From: an uncultured Bacteroides sp.
Lineage (GTDB): Bacteria; Bacteroidota; Bacteroidia; Bacteroidales; Bacteroidaceae
Direction of reading: 5' to 3'
Length of the DNA stretch: 64,000 bases
Assembly: GCA_900552645.1 (NCBI GenBank)
Contig: USAN01000001.1
Location: 582,693-646,692 of the forward strand
The notes under the pieces were generated by a model. It did not search any database, was not told where the DNA came from, and saw nothing but the letters and a program-made list of their open reading frames with translations. Numbering within the stretch: position 1 is the first letter of the stretch; every line of letters begins with the position of its first letter. The position numbers were made by a program, and so were the translations under genes. This document shows, one piece after another, positions 16,534 through 25,434 of this stretch.

Positions 16534-19383
16534 TTATTTCTTACATAGCATCTTGAAGTCACAATAAGTACACTTTTCTTCTATATCGGTCTGTTCAAAA
16601 TCAATATCTTGATTGAAAATTTCTTCTAAAAGGTTTCTAAGAAGTGTTCTGAACTCTTCATCATGAATTTTGAAATCATCAATTGTTTCTTTTTGCTTAT
16701 ATGGCTCTCCAATCTGTATAATAGGAGAATAATCTTCGGCTGAAGATTTGTGTATGTAAAGTAGGGCAGGAGCTATAGGTATAGATTCCTTTCTGCACAT
16801 TATCGAGGCATAAATGAATGTCTGAAAGATGTAGTTTGATCTTCTCTTGTCGCGTATGAATAGAGATTCTATATTGGCAGGTATAGATGCATCGCCTCCT
16901 GTTTTATAATCTACAATTCTCAATACACCATCCTTACTGTCCAGACGGTCAATTATTCCTCCAATTCTAGACTTTATTACTCCTTTGGGAGTATTTATGT
17001 CAATGTCTTCGTAAACCTCCTTTTCTGAGGCTACATATGTAAATGGGGTCAATTGTGCATCCTGACGTAATAGCTGTCGTACATATCTATTTATAACTTC
17101 CGAGTTTATAAGTTGTGTGCCATTATATTCCGGCTTTTCTTCTTTTGAAACATGAAAGAATAGTTCTTTAAAAGCTTCGTCTATATAATTCCTTATAATA
17201 AAGTCATTCTTCAGTAAAGTTTCTATTTCTTCCTTGTTTATAGTTTTTTTATGACTAGTAAGATCCTTGTATATATTCTCGGCAACTTTGTGAAAAATGC
17301 TTCCGAATGTTGCAGAATCTATTTCGGCATTAACTTCATCTGGTACAGAAAGATCCACTATATACTTAAAGTAAAATTTAAGTGAACAGTCTAGATATGT
17401 ATTTAGTGCGGAAGGCGAAAACTTTGCTTTTTTATTGGCTCTGAGATCATATTTCTGCTGTAAACGGCGCATTATATCAATATCTTTCTTTATTCTAATG
17501 CTGTTCACTCCTAAAGGTGATTGTGAGGTTTCCAGACTCTGACGAATTATTTTATTGGGGTAATCAATTAAGAGTTGTAGCATGAATCTACTTATTTCTC
17601 CGCGGTTTAAACCATCCGAACTTGTATTATAAAGCAATGTTACTTTTTCGGCTCTTTGTATTAATCTGTAAAAGTAGAAAGCGTATAAGGCCATGTTATG
17701 CTCTACTGTAGTAAGTCCGAAAGCTTTTCGAAGATTATAGGGTATAAATGATGCATTTCCTCCTGTTTTTGGGAGTTGTCCTTCATTGACCGACATAAGA
17801 ACAAGATGACGAAAGTCCAAATTACGAGTCTCTAACACTCCCATTACCTGCATACCTATAGCCGGTTCGCCATGAAAAGGAATATTTGTAGATGATAGTA
17901 CCTTCATTAGAAGTTTATTGAAAGTTTCGGGCTTTACATCAAGATCTTTATCTTCTATAAGTGTTCTAAATCGGGCTATTGTTGTATAAGCCTGAAAGAT
18001 TGATTCTTTGTATAACTGTAAAAGTGGATCGGTATCTTCTTCCTTATTTTTGTAGAGTGTTGCAATTTTTTCAATTACAAGATTCATAACCATGCATATT
18101 TCAAGATTAGAGGTACATGGTGTAAATAACAGAGATAATAAATCGTCTTTTTTTAATTCGCTTGGTAATGGATAAAAACGATTGCTCTTAGTGAGACTTT
18201 GTTCCAATATAGATGCTTCTTGTGATAGCTGACGTGTATATGGATGCTTTAGCAGCTTGATTACTGCCTGAAAACTAAACCTTCCTGTTTCGGAATTATA
18301 TCCTTTAAGATGAACATCGGCAAATGAAGTAAGGAAACTAAATATAGGAGTCTGCGATAGAGGGAACCCCATAGTTATGTTTATATGTTTTACGTTCTCG
18401 GGAAGTGAATGTAAAACCGGTTGAAGAAGAGCTTCATTGCACAATACCACTGCAGTCTCTTTCTCACTTTCGGTAATGTTTTCTCTTATCCAACTAGGAA
18501 GATATCTTACCTGAGCATTCTCGGTTGGAGCCGATATATATCTTATCTCTTTAGGCTGTGATAGCTTATCAAACAATTCGCCAGGAAGGGGAGAAGGAAA
18601 TTCTTCCATATTTTTCTTTATATATGTTCCCGCTTCATTATAGCCGCTCATGTAAAATTTATCATAATCCCAGTAAAAAAGAGCCTTTCCGGCATCCTGC
18701 AGTTTTTTGAACAGCTTATGCTCTACCTTGTTCAATACATTGAATCCCACAAAAACGTATGTAGAATAAGATAGTTCCTCATTATCAATATTTTCCATGG
18801 CATCGCGGTAAAGCATACCTTCATATGCAATTCCTTTTTTTGCGAGCGTCTCCTTGAATTGAGGATATATATATCTAATGGCTTCCCACATAGAGATGAA
18901 CTTATTCTTTAGCTGAGTTCTTCTCTCGATAGAAAAGTTGTTGAAGAATTCGCGTATAGCTTGTTCTTGTTCTTCATCAAGGAAGGAATAGTCATCCATA
19001 TCGCGCAACTGCTGAAGATTGGAGAACAACTTCTCTGAATCGACAAGGTTTTTATCTACATCATCAAAATCATTTATCATCATTTCGCCCCAGGCATAGA
19101 AATCGTCCAGATTTTCGGTACTTTTAGTAACATCGATATACACCTTGTATATTTCGCATACCAACTTTACGGGATCGCCCAGCTCAAGATTACTTAGGTT
19201 CTGAAATAACTCTTTTATACTTATATATGATGGCGACCATATAGGAGTATCAGAACATGAGGCAAGATAATCGTTAAAGAACAGACCGGCACGTTTGTTT
19301 GGAAATACTACAGCTACATTGGCAAGATTGCCATTGGTTCTTTCATATAAATCTTCTGCAACTAACTTTAAAAAACTATCCAT
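16534..19383 (-). CDS. AddB-like PD-(D/E)XK nuclease with Fe-S cysteine set
   Basis: A 949-residue protein resembling the AddB/Cas4-like nuclease subunit of RecBCD-type recombination complexes. The N-terminal part reads as an inactivated helicase fold (VVFPNKRAGLFFNDYLA). The C-terminal nuclease domain contains IVDYKTGGD with Asp825 and Lys827. A lone Cys before the nuclease core (YLDCSLKFYFKY) and a C-terminal CTYCDFKMLC cluster give the four Cys expected to hold a 4Fe-4S cluster. The start lies one base after the stop of the AddA-like helicase, so the two are tightly coupled and presumably form one DNA end-processing complex for double-strand break repair. Confidence 0.87.
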   Translation of the reverse strand: MDSFLKLVAEDLYERTNGNLANVAVVFPNKRAGLFFNDYLASCSDTPIWSPSYISIKELFQNLSNLELGDPVKLVCEIYKVYIDVTKSTENLDDFYAWGEMMINDFDDVDKNLVDSEKLFSNLQQLRDMDDYSFLDEEQEQAIREFFNNFSIERRTQLKNKFISMWEAIRYIYPQFKETLAKKGIAYEGMLYRDAMENIDNEELSYSTYVFVGFNVLNKVEHKLFKKLQDAGKALFYWDYDKFYMSGYNEAGTYIKKNMEEFPSPLPGELFDKLSQPKEIRYISAPTENAQVRYLPSWIRENITESEKETAVVLCNEALLQPVLHSLPENVKHINITMGFPLSQTPIFSFLTSFADVHLKGYNSETGRFSFQAVIKLLKHPYTRQLSQEASILEQSLTKSNRFYPLPSELKKDDLLSLLFTPCTSNLEICMVMNLVIEKIATLYKNKEEDTDPLLQLYKESIFQAYTTIARFRTLIEDKDLDVKPETFNKLLMKVLSSTNIPFHGEPAIGMQVMGVLETRNLDFRHLVLMSVNEGQLPKTGGNASFIPYNLRKAFGLTTVEHNMALYAFYFYRLIQRAEKVTLLYNTSSDGLNRGEISRFMLQLLIDYPNKIIRQSLETSQSPLGVNSIRIKKDIDIMRRLQQKYDLRANKKAKFSPSALNTYLDCSLKFYFKYIVDLSVPDEVNAEIDSATFGSIFHKVAENIYKDLTSHKKTINKEEIETLLKNDFIIRNYIDEAFKELFFHVSKEEKPEYNGTQLINSEVINRYVRQLLRQDAQLTPFTYVASEKEVYEDIDINTPKGVIKSRIGGIIDRLDSKDGVLRIVDYKTGGDASIPANIESLFIRDKRRSNYIFQTFIYASIMCRKESIPIAPALLYIHKSSAEDYSPIIQIGEPYKQKETIDDFKIHDEEFRTLLRNLLEEIFNQDIDFEQTDIEEKCTYCDFKMLCKK

Positions 19384-19384
19384 A

Positions 19385-22300
19385 TTATCTTATCTCCTCC
19401 AATTCATTATTATAAACATACCATATAAATCCTCGTACATTATTGTATCCCATCTTTGTAAGAATAATCATGTAATCCTTTACCTGCTTATTGTATACAT
19501 CCTGTCTATTACCAAATTTAAAATCGACTACTACAACTTCTCCCGGTTTCATCATTACCCTGTCGGGTCTTTTGGTTCGTAATTCATTTCCCTCCTTATA
19601 GATGATGGCACACTCGTTGTAAAGCGTCCACTCTCCCGAATACCAATCCTTTACACGTGGATTATTAAGAGCCCAATGAGTGAATTTCATTATTTGCTTC
19701 TCTTGTTCGTCAGATTCAATAAGTCCTTCGAAGCGTAGTCTCTCTACCGCAGTAGATATATCATTTTGTGTTTCAATACACGAGAACAGTTTATGAAGCA
19801 ATTGTCCTCTTTTTATATATCCCTCTTCGTCTCCATCAATGAACTCGGCCGATTTATTGGACTGTTGAAACTCTATTCGTGTATCAATACTTTCAAGATG
19901 AAGTTCTATCTGTTGTGGAATGGCAAGGAGTATATTGTTAGACTCCTGTTGAATATTTTTGCGTTCGGGAACAAAAAGTGAACCTCCTTCATACACAATA
20001 TCTTCGGCTTTTTCCTTCTCATTATTGTTGTTCTCAATATTGTCTTCCTCATCCTCCTTATCTTTCTCTTTATTCATTAATGTGATATTTAGTCCTCCGT
20101 TCTCGGATTTTGCAGAAACATTTTCCAAAACATCTGACAAGAGTTTCGATACTGTTCCTGCTTTATTACCATTGCACCATATTATAAGGTTATTCTTAGC
20201 GCGTGTAAAAGCCACATAAAGGATATTGAGATTGTCTACCCAAAGTTGCAAACGCTCTTCTATATAATCGTTCATGTAGACAGACTGTTTCATTATTGAA
20301 GAGTAATTTACCGGTACGATATCAAGATTATTGAATGGCTCGGTCAACGGAGAACACCATATTATGTCATTGTAGGTTTCGTTCTCCATTTTCCAATCAC
20401 AGAATGGTATTAATACCGTATGATATTCAAGTCCCTTGGATTTGTGCACAGACAATATTCGTATACCCTCCATTTCGCCCGAAGGAATAGTTTTATAGCA
20501 CAACTTATCTTGCCAGAAGGTAAGAAAAGAAGATATATCCGACGAATTATTCTGCAAGTAATTTGTAACCGCATCAAAGAAAGCACAAAGATAGGCATCC
20601 TGTTTCTCTATTTTCTGAATATGGAATATGTTGAAAATTTTTTCAATAAGTTCGTATAGAGGCATCATGCTAAGTACACCTGCCGTCAAAATAAAATCTT
20701 GTGGCAGATAATCTTCTATATTGTTGAATAAGATAGTATTTACATCAATATTTTTCTTCAATACATCATTTTGATAGGAGAGAGCCAATTGTGCCTTTGA
20801 TATATTGTCTTCTTGATTTGCAAGGAACGTAAGTGCATCAATAATCATACATATAGCAAGTGAAGCATCCATACGGAATGCCTCATCCGATACTATTCTA
20901 TAATTAGTATTTTTGTCGAAATAGTCGGCTATCAAAGGAATATTCTTGTTTTTGCGTACAAGAATAGCGATCTCTTTTTGTGATATTCCATTTTCTATAA
21001 GTTTTTCAACTTCGGCTGCCAGTTGCTGTAATGTATCGTCAGTATACGATATATCTTCCTTCTTCGAGATGAATGTGGCTTTTACATACCCTTTATCTTT
21101 ATTCTTGTCGGTCTCCTGGCAAACATCGTTATAAGCTTTAAGCAAATCATCACAGTTTTTCCCAAAATCTTCAACATATATATCGTTCAATATCTTACAT
21201 GCTTCTGTAAATACAATATTGTTGAATTCGATTATATTACCAGAACTTCTTCTATTAGTCTGTAAGTTTTTCAATGTAACAGGAAAAATATCAATATTGG
21301 TATTTAATCCATTTAATATGCCCCAGTCACCGTTTCTCCATCTATAAATGGATTGTTTTACATCGCCTACTATAAGACTATCCGAACCTTGTGAAAGTCC
21401 TTCAAGAAGAAGTAGCTTAAAGTTGTCCCATTGCATTTTAGAAGTATCCTGAAATTCATCTATCATTACATGTTTTATTGTTGTACCTAATTTCTCGAAT
21501 ACGAATGATGGATCATCTTTATTTATAAGTTTATGCAGTAATGCATTTGTATCGGCAAGAAGAAATCTATTATTTTCATAATTCAATGTTCTAACCTCCT
21601 CGTCTATATTTGAAAGCAGTCTTATATTATTAATATACTTAAGTGACAGATTACATGAATTTATAATCATGTTATTCTTTTTCCTTAAATTTTCTGATTC
21701 CTCAAGTAAAGGTATTAGCTCGCTATTTACCAAGGCTACTATCTCTTCTCTTCTTTTTGAAGTCTTGTTTACCCATCCATCTTCACTCTCAAGGCAGTTA
21801 AGAACGGTAGCATTAACAACTCCATCGTCAAAAATTCCTTTATTGAGTTTTCCGAAGTATCCTGCAATTCCTGTTGCTCCTCTCTTAAAATCTTTCTCGG
21901 TAAGCCCATTCATATCCAAGATGCTGTAAAACTGTTCAGGAATACTCTTAATCTGAGATTCGGCCTCCTTGTATATATCTGTCAGATCTTTCCTGTATTT
22001 AGTTATATAATCCTTGTCCTTAAGTTTTTCGCGTAGTGCAACCCCTTTTTCTATGAAGTTTTCATTAAATATATGACGTCCAAAATCTTTAATTTCCTTA
22101 TCAACTTTCCATTTCTTATCGTCAGATATTTTCTCTTCAATATAATCTAGAAGCCAGTATAGCACCGGCGATTTTCTGTCAAGTTTCTCAATCATAGAAT
22201 CCACAGCATCTGATAGTACAGAAATATTGTCAAGCTCTATGTTTAAGTTAGCTCCCAATTCCAATTCTCTAGCCATGTTTCGCATTACCGACTGAAAGAA

Positions 22301-22642
22301 AGAGTCTATTGTCTCTACTCTGAAACGACTATAATCATGAATCATCATATTTAGTGCTGTTCCGGCTTTCTTTCTAATATCTTCATCGGGAAGCTTTATA
22401 TCTTCTTTTATTTTGTTAAGATAAGCATCAGAGTCTTTTTCTCCTTTCCATATTCCGTACAGCTGACTAAGGATACGCTCTTTCATTTCGGTAGTAGCTT
22501 TGTTGGTAAATGTTACTGCAAGAATGTTACGGTAAGCTTTCGGATTATTTATAAGAAGTTTTATATACTCTACTGCGAGAGTAAAAGTTTTGCCCGAACC
22601 AGCCGAGGCTTTGTAAACTAAAAGTTGAGGATTATAAATCAT
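19385..22642 (-). CDS. AddA-like UvrD/REP helicase-nuclease
   Basis: A superfamily 1A helicase of 1085 residues from the chosen start. Walker A is YKASAGSGKTFTLAVEYI at about residues 10-27; other motifs include AVTFTNKATTEMKERI, VMIDEFQDTSKMQWDNF, VGDVKQSIYRWRNGD, VHKSKGLEYHTVLIPF and VAFTRAKNNLIIW. The C-terminal part carries a nuclease-like segment with RPDRVMMKPGEVVVVDFKFG. It is paired with the AddB-like gene (1-base spacing). The longest frame starts at 22693, but homologous helicases begin just before Walker A, so I place the start at the ATG ending at 22642. That ATG sits inside a strong hairpin. Confidence 0.87.
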   Translation of the reverse strand: MIYNPQLLVYKASAGSGKTFTLAVEYIKLLINNPKAYRNILAVTFTNKATTEMKERILSQLYGIWKGEKDSDAYLNKIKEDIKLPDEDIRKKAGTALNMMIHDYSRFRVETIDSFFQSVMRNMARELELGANLNIELDNISVLSDAVDSMIEKLDRKSPVLYWLLDYIEEKISDDKKWKVDKEIKDFGRHIFNENFIEKGVALREKLKDKDYITKYRKDLTDIYKEAESQIKSIPEQFYSILDMNGLTEKDFKRGATGIAGYFGKLNKGIFDDGVVNATVLNCLESEDGWVNKTSKRREEIVALVNSELIPLLEESENLRKKNNMIINSCNLSLKYINNIRLLSNIDEEVRTLNYENNRFLLADTNALLHKLINKDDPSFVFEKLGTTIKHVMIDEFQDTSKMQWDNFKLLLLEGLSQGSDSLIVGDVKQSIYRWRNGDWGILNGLNTNIDIFPVTLKNLQTNRRSSGNIIEFNNIVFTEACKILNDIYVEDFGKNCDDLLKAYNDVCQETDKNKDKGYVKATFISKKEDISYTDDTLQQLAAEVEKLIENGISQKEIAILVRKNKNIPLIADYFDKNTNYRIVSDEAFRMDASLAICMIIDALTFLANQEDNISKAQLALSYQNDVLKKNIDVNTILFNNIEDYLPQDFILTAGVLSMMPLYELIEKIFNIFHIQKIEKQDAYLCAFFDAVTNYLQNNSSDISSFLTFWQDKLCYKTIPSGEMEGIRILSVHKSKGLEYHTVLIPFCDWKMENETYNDIIWCSPLTEPFNNLDIVPVNYSSIMKQSVYMNDYIEERLQLWVDNLNILYVAFTRAKNNLIIWCNGNKAGTVSKLLSDVLENVSAKSENGGLNITLMNKEKDKEDEEDNIENNNNEKEKAEDIVYEGGSLFVPERKNIQQESNNILLAIPQQIELHLESIDTRIEFQQSNKSAEFIDGDEEGYIKRGQLLHKLFSCIETQNDISTAVERLRFEGLIESDEQEKQIMKFTHWALNNPRVKDWYSGEWTLYNECAIIYKEGNELRTKRPDRVMMKPGEVVVVDFKFGNRQDVYNKQVKDYMIILTKMGYNNVRGFIWYVYNNELEEIR

Positions 22643-22683
22643 GCCTTTATATTTTCTTGTCACAAAGAAACTATAAAGGCATG
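22640..22683 (-). promoter_or_regulatory. Hairpin covering the AddA-like start codon
   Basis: In mRNA sense CATGCCTTTATA pairs with TATAAAGGCATG (12 bp), and inside it TTTCTT pairs with AAGAAA around TGTGAC, with one G/A mismatch between the two stems. The second CATG holds the proposed start codon, and the AAAGG just before it could act as part of a ribosome-binding site. The structure would block initiation unless opened. No U run follows, which speaks against a terminator. Confidence 0.65.
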
Positions 22684-22708
22684 AAGAATGCAATATCTTT
22701 AAATGTTT

Positions 22709-24376
22709 TTAGTCGGTTATATCTTGATAAAGGAAACGTTTTATACTTTTCTTGGCTGTTTTCTCAAACTCTTCAGGATATATTCTAAAGGAGGATATCT
22801 GAGAATAATGTGGAAGTACATTGTTTAAACTTTTCCTGTTATGTTCTAATTCCCTAATTAAATCTTCATTCTTAAGTCCATTATTGAATGCCTCCTCCGA
22901 ATCGGGATATACAAGGGCTACCAATTTTTCATTGTTTAGTATAACCAGGGATTCCGATATATAAGGCATATTGTTTAGTTTCGATTCAATTTCTTCAGGA
23001 TAAATATTTTGTCCCGAAGATGTGAGAAGCATATTTTTGCAACGACCTTTTATATAAAAATGCCCATCTTTATCTACTATTGCCATATCGCCGGTATGAA
23101 GCCATCCTTCGCTATCTATTACCTGATTTGTGGCTTCTTCGTTCTTGTAATATCCCAGCATAACATTCTCTCCTCTACATACAAGTTCGCCTGGTATCTT
23201 ATGAGGATTTTCCGAAATAATTTTCACTTCCATTCTGCTGGCTGCCTTTCCACACGATCCATATCTTAAATCTTTCCAGTGATTATGGCATATAGTAGGT
23301 CCGCATTCGGTCATTCCATATACAATAGTGTAGGGGAAGTTAATAGATCTTACGAATGCCTCAACTTCGGCATTGAATGGCGCTCCTCCAATAAGTATCT
23401 CGATGAAATTCCCTCCAAATACTTCGATAGATTTCTTTCTTATCTTCTCCTTAATCTTATCATTTATAATAGGTACATGAAGCAGCAGCTTTCCAAGTTT
23501 ATTATCAACTTTTGGCAGAATGTTCTTCTTGAAAATCTTCTCTACAATCAATGGAACGCAAGCTATAACTCGTGGACGTATTTCGGCAAAAGACTCAGCT
23601 ATTATTTTAGGAGACGGAATACGAGTAAGAAACCATATATGTGCGCCAAAACTAAACCCATACAAAAAATCGAATACCATTCCAAATACGTGGCCTAATG
23701 GTAACATTGATACAATATTCTCACCAGGTTTTATGCCAATTTTTTCGTTACAGTATAATACATTAGATAGTATACTTCTATATGATAACATCACTCCCTT
23801 TGAAAAACCAGTAGTACCTGATGTGTAGTTTATTATAACAAGGTCGTCCAATGAGCTCTCTTCCTTATAGCATACATCATCTGCACGGAAGCGGCATGGA
23901 AATTTATTTCCGAAAAACTCATTTAGATGTTCGCGGGCATACGTAAGTTTGTCCGATCTGGATATAAGAAGTTCCCAATCATTTAACCCCAATATACCTT
24001 CCAGAGAGGGCATTGCTTCTTCATTAAGATTTTCCCAAACCTGATCGCCAACTATTAAAAGACGTGCATCGGAGTGATTTACAATATTATGAATTTGATC
24101 TGCTTTAAACTCGTGAAGTATAGGTACAGCCACAGCGCCATAGGTAATTACTGATAGGAAAACTGTAGTCCAATTGGCACTGTTACGTCCACAAATAGCT
24201 ATCTTGTCTCCCTTTTTTATACCTGCATTATAAAATACAATATGAATTTTCTCTATTTTTCGTGCTACGTCACGATACTGGTAAGTAACTCCTTTATAGT
24301 CGGTCAATGCGTTTAAATACCAATTACTCTTAATACTATTTTCTATTAGTTTTATAAAACTTCTGTTTAATTCCAT
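22709..24376 (-). CDS. AMP-binding long-chain acyl-CoA synthetase-like protein
   Basis: An ANL-superfamily adenylate-forming enzyme, about 555 residues from the chosen start. Motifs: the P-loop-like YTSGTTGFSKGVMLSY, VYGMTECGPT (A5), GWLHTGDMA (A7-A8) and the C-terminal lysine region KTAKKSIKRFLY. The family activates fatty acids as acyl-AMP and passes them to CoA or another acceptor. A longer frame begins at 24412, but a TAAATTTG -7 box at 24410-24417 overlaps that start, so transcription should begin downstream. The ATG at 24376 (MELNRSFIKLIENS) fits. The AddA-like gene follows after 66 bases. The real substrate is unknown. Confidence 0.9.
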   Translation of the reverse strand: MELNRSFIKLIENSIKSNWYLNALTDYKGVTYQYRDVARKIEKIHIVFYNAGIKKGDKIAICGRNSANWTTVFLSVITYGAVAVPILHEFKADQIHNIVNHSDARLLIVGDQVWENLNEEAMPSLEGILGLNDWELLISRSDKLTYAREHLNEFFGNKFPCRFRADDVCYKEESSLDDLVIINYTSGTTGFSKGVMLSYRSILSNVLYCNEKIGIKPGENIVSMLPLGHVFGMVFDFLYGFSFGAHIWFLTRIPSPKIIAESFAEIRPRVIACVPLIVEKIFKKNILPKVDNKLGKLLLHVPIINDKIKEKIRKKSIEVFGGNFIEILIGGAPFNAEVEAFVRSINFPYTIVYGMTECGPTICHNHWKDLRYGSCGKAASRMEVKIISENPHKIPGELVCRGENVMLGYYKNEEATNQVIDSEGWLHTGDMAIVDKDGHFYIKGRCKNMLLTSSGQNIYPEEIESKLNNMPYISESLVILNNEKLVALVYPDSEEAFNNGLKNEDLIRELEHNRKSLNNVLPHYSQISSFRIYPEEFEKTAKKSIKRFLYQDITD

Positions 24377-24409
24377 ATTGTTTTTGCACATATTTATAAG
24401 AAATGTGCG

Positions 24410-24417
24410 CAAATTTA
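24410..24417 (-). promoter_or_regulatory. Putative -7 box for the acyl-CoA synthetase/AddAB-like operon
   Basis: On the minus strand it reads TAAATTTG, 33 bases upstream of the chosen ATG. Its position rules out the longer open frame start at 24412. Confidence 0.55.
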
Positions 24418-24490
24418 GAAAAATACATATATTAAGTAATAGTACACAATGCTTTTAACAAATATTTAACGGTGTGATCTTTTATAAAGT

Positions 24491-24973
24491 TTAATTAATA
24501 CCAAAAAGTGAAGGTGTTATAGGAATATCTTGGTTACTGATATTTAGTGTGTTAATTACTTTTCCTCCTGGTTCGAAGAAAATATAAAAGCTCTCCGAAC
24601 TATTGTCTTGATTAACTTTTACAATATATTGTTCTTGTTGGGATGGAAATTGTATCCAGTATACATTAAGAACATTCCATTGCGAATACTGAGTAAACAT
24701 GAACACTGTATATACATTCGAAGGAAGTTCATCGGTAGTTTCCAAATCGGTTACGCTCATTATCCATTTTGCGTTATTGTCAAACCATACTTTTTTACTG
24801 AATTCATTTAATTCGAACTGAGCGATATGAAATATACCACTTTCAGACCAGATAACATTTTCGGCATCCGGATACACTTTCATCAAGGAATCCTGATATA
24901 ACGTATTGGTCTGTGAATAACAGAGTGAGAATATAAAAAATAGTATGACAGATAGATAATAACGTGATTTCAT
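24491..24973 (-). CDS. Secreted PepSY-like (DUF2874-type) protein
   Basis: A 160-residue exported protein. The signal peptide ends near residue 20 (FSLCYSQ). The rest resembles the PepSY-like beta-lactamase-inhibitor-type fold common in Bacteroidota: the repeat pattern YPDAENVIWSESGIFHIAQF followed by KVWFDNNAKWIMSVTDLETTDELP, with a second, more degenerate copy. Such proteins are usually small periplasmic or surface proteins of unknown function. It stands alone on the minus strand between the acyl-CoA synthetase and a divergent small gene. Confidence 0.72.
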   Translation of the reverse strand: MKSRYYLSVILFFIFSLCYSQTNTLYQDSLMKVYPDAENVIWSESGIFHIAQFELNEFSKKVWFDNNAKWIMSVTDLETTDELPSNVYTVFMFTQYSQWNVLNVYWIQFPSQQEQYIVKVNQDNSSESFYIFFEPGGKVINTLNISNQDIPITPSLFGIN

Positions 24974-25080
24974 ATGGTATATATTTATTATAGTACTTTC
25001 GATAAAACAGAAATATATTTTTTTTGTTTACCTGTAATAATAATAGGTTTATAAAAAGTTTTTAATATGATATAAGTTTA

Positions 25081-25088
25081 TATATTTG
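25081..25088 (+). promoter_or_regulatory. Putative -7 box for the 69-residue orphan
   Basis: TATATTTG lies 31 bases upstream of the ATG at 25112, a good fit to TAnnTTTG and strong support that the small gene is real. Confidence 0.55.
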
Positions 25089-25111
25089 CGGCGATTTTAA
25101 AACAAGATATT

Positions 25112-25321
25112 ATGGACACATTTGATATATATTTTAAAGACTCTGAAGAGACTATTAATAAGGGGTTTAATATAAAAGATAAAGATAAAGCCATAAGGAT
25201 GGCACAAGATATGCTAAGAGACCGTAAAGGATTCGTAAAGCAGTTTAATGGAGGAGAAATAATGGTAAAATGTAAGGAAACCGATACGGTAGTATGGAAA
25301 GATAATATAAATATCTTATAG
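25112..25321 (+). CDS. Small hypothetical protein (69 aa)
   Basis: I do not recognise this protein. It is 69 residues, has no signal peptide or membrane segment, and is rich in Lys and Asp (FNIKDKDKAIRMAQDMLRDRKG). The pattern of beta, helix, beta (FDIYFKDS, then a helix, then GEIMVKCKETDTVVWKDN) suggests a compact alpha/beta fold. It has its own -7 box at 25081 and a shared hairpin terminator downstream, so it is probably a genuine single-gene unit. Confidence 0.65.
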   Translation: MDTFDIYFKDSEETINKGFNIKDKDKAIRMAQDMLRDRKGFVKQFNGGEIMVKCKETDTVVWKDNINIL

Positions 25322-25376
25322 AAAGGATGGATGTATTATAACGATTAGATAATCTGTTATTTATTATAGAATAAAT

Positions 25377-25418
25377 AAAAAAAGGACAACTTCTAAGTTT
25401 TAAAAGCTGTCCTTTTTA
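25377..25418. terminator. Bidirectional terminator
   Basis: AAAAGGACA (25380-25388) pairs with TGTCCTTTT (25408-25416), with A tracts before and T tracts after, so it can stop transcription of both the small + gene and the GH20 gene on the minus strand. Confidence 0.8.
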
Positions 25419-25434
25419 TAATTATATAGGAATA

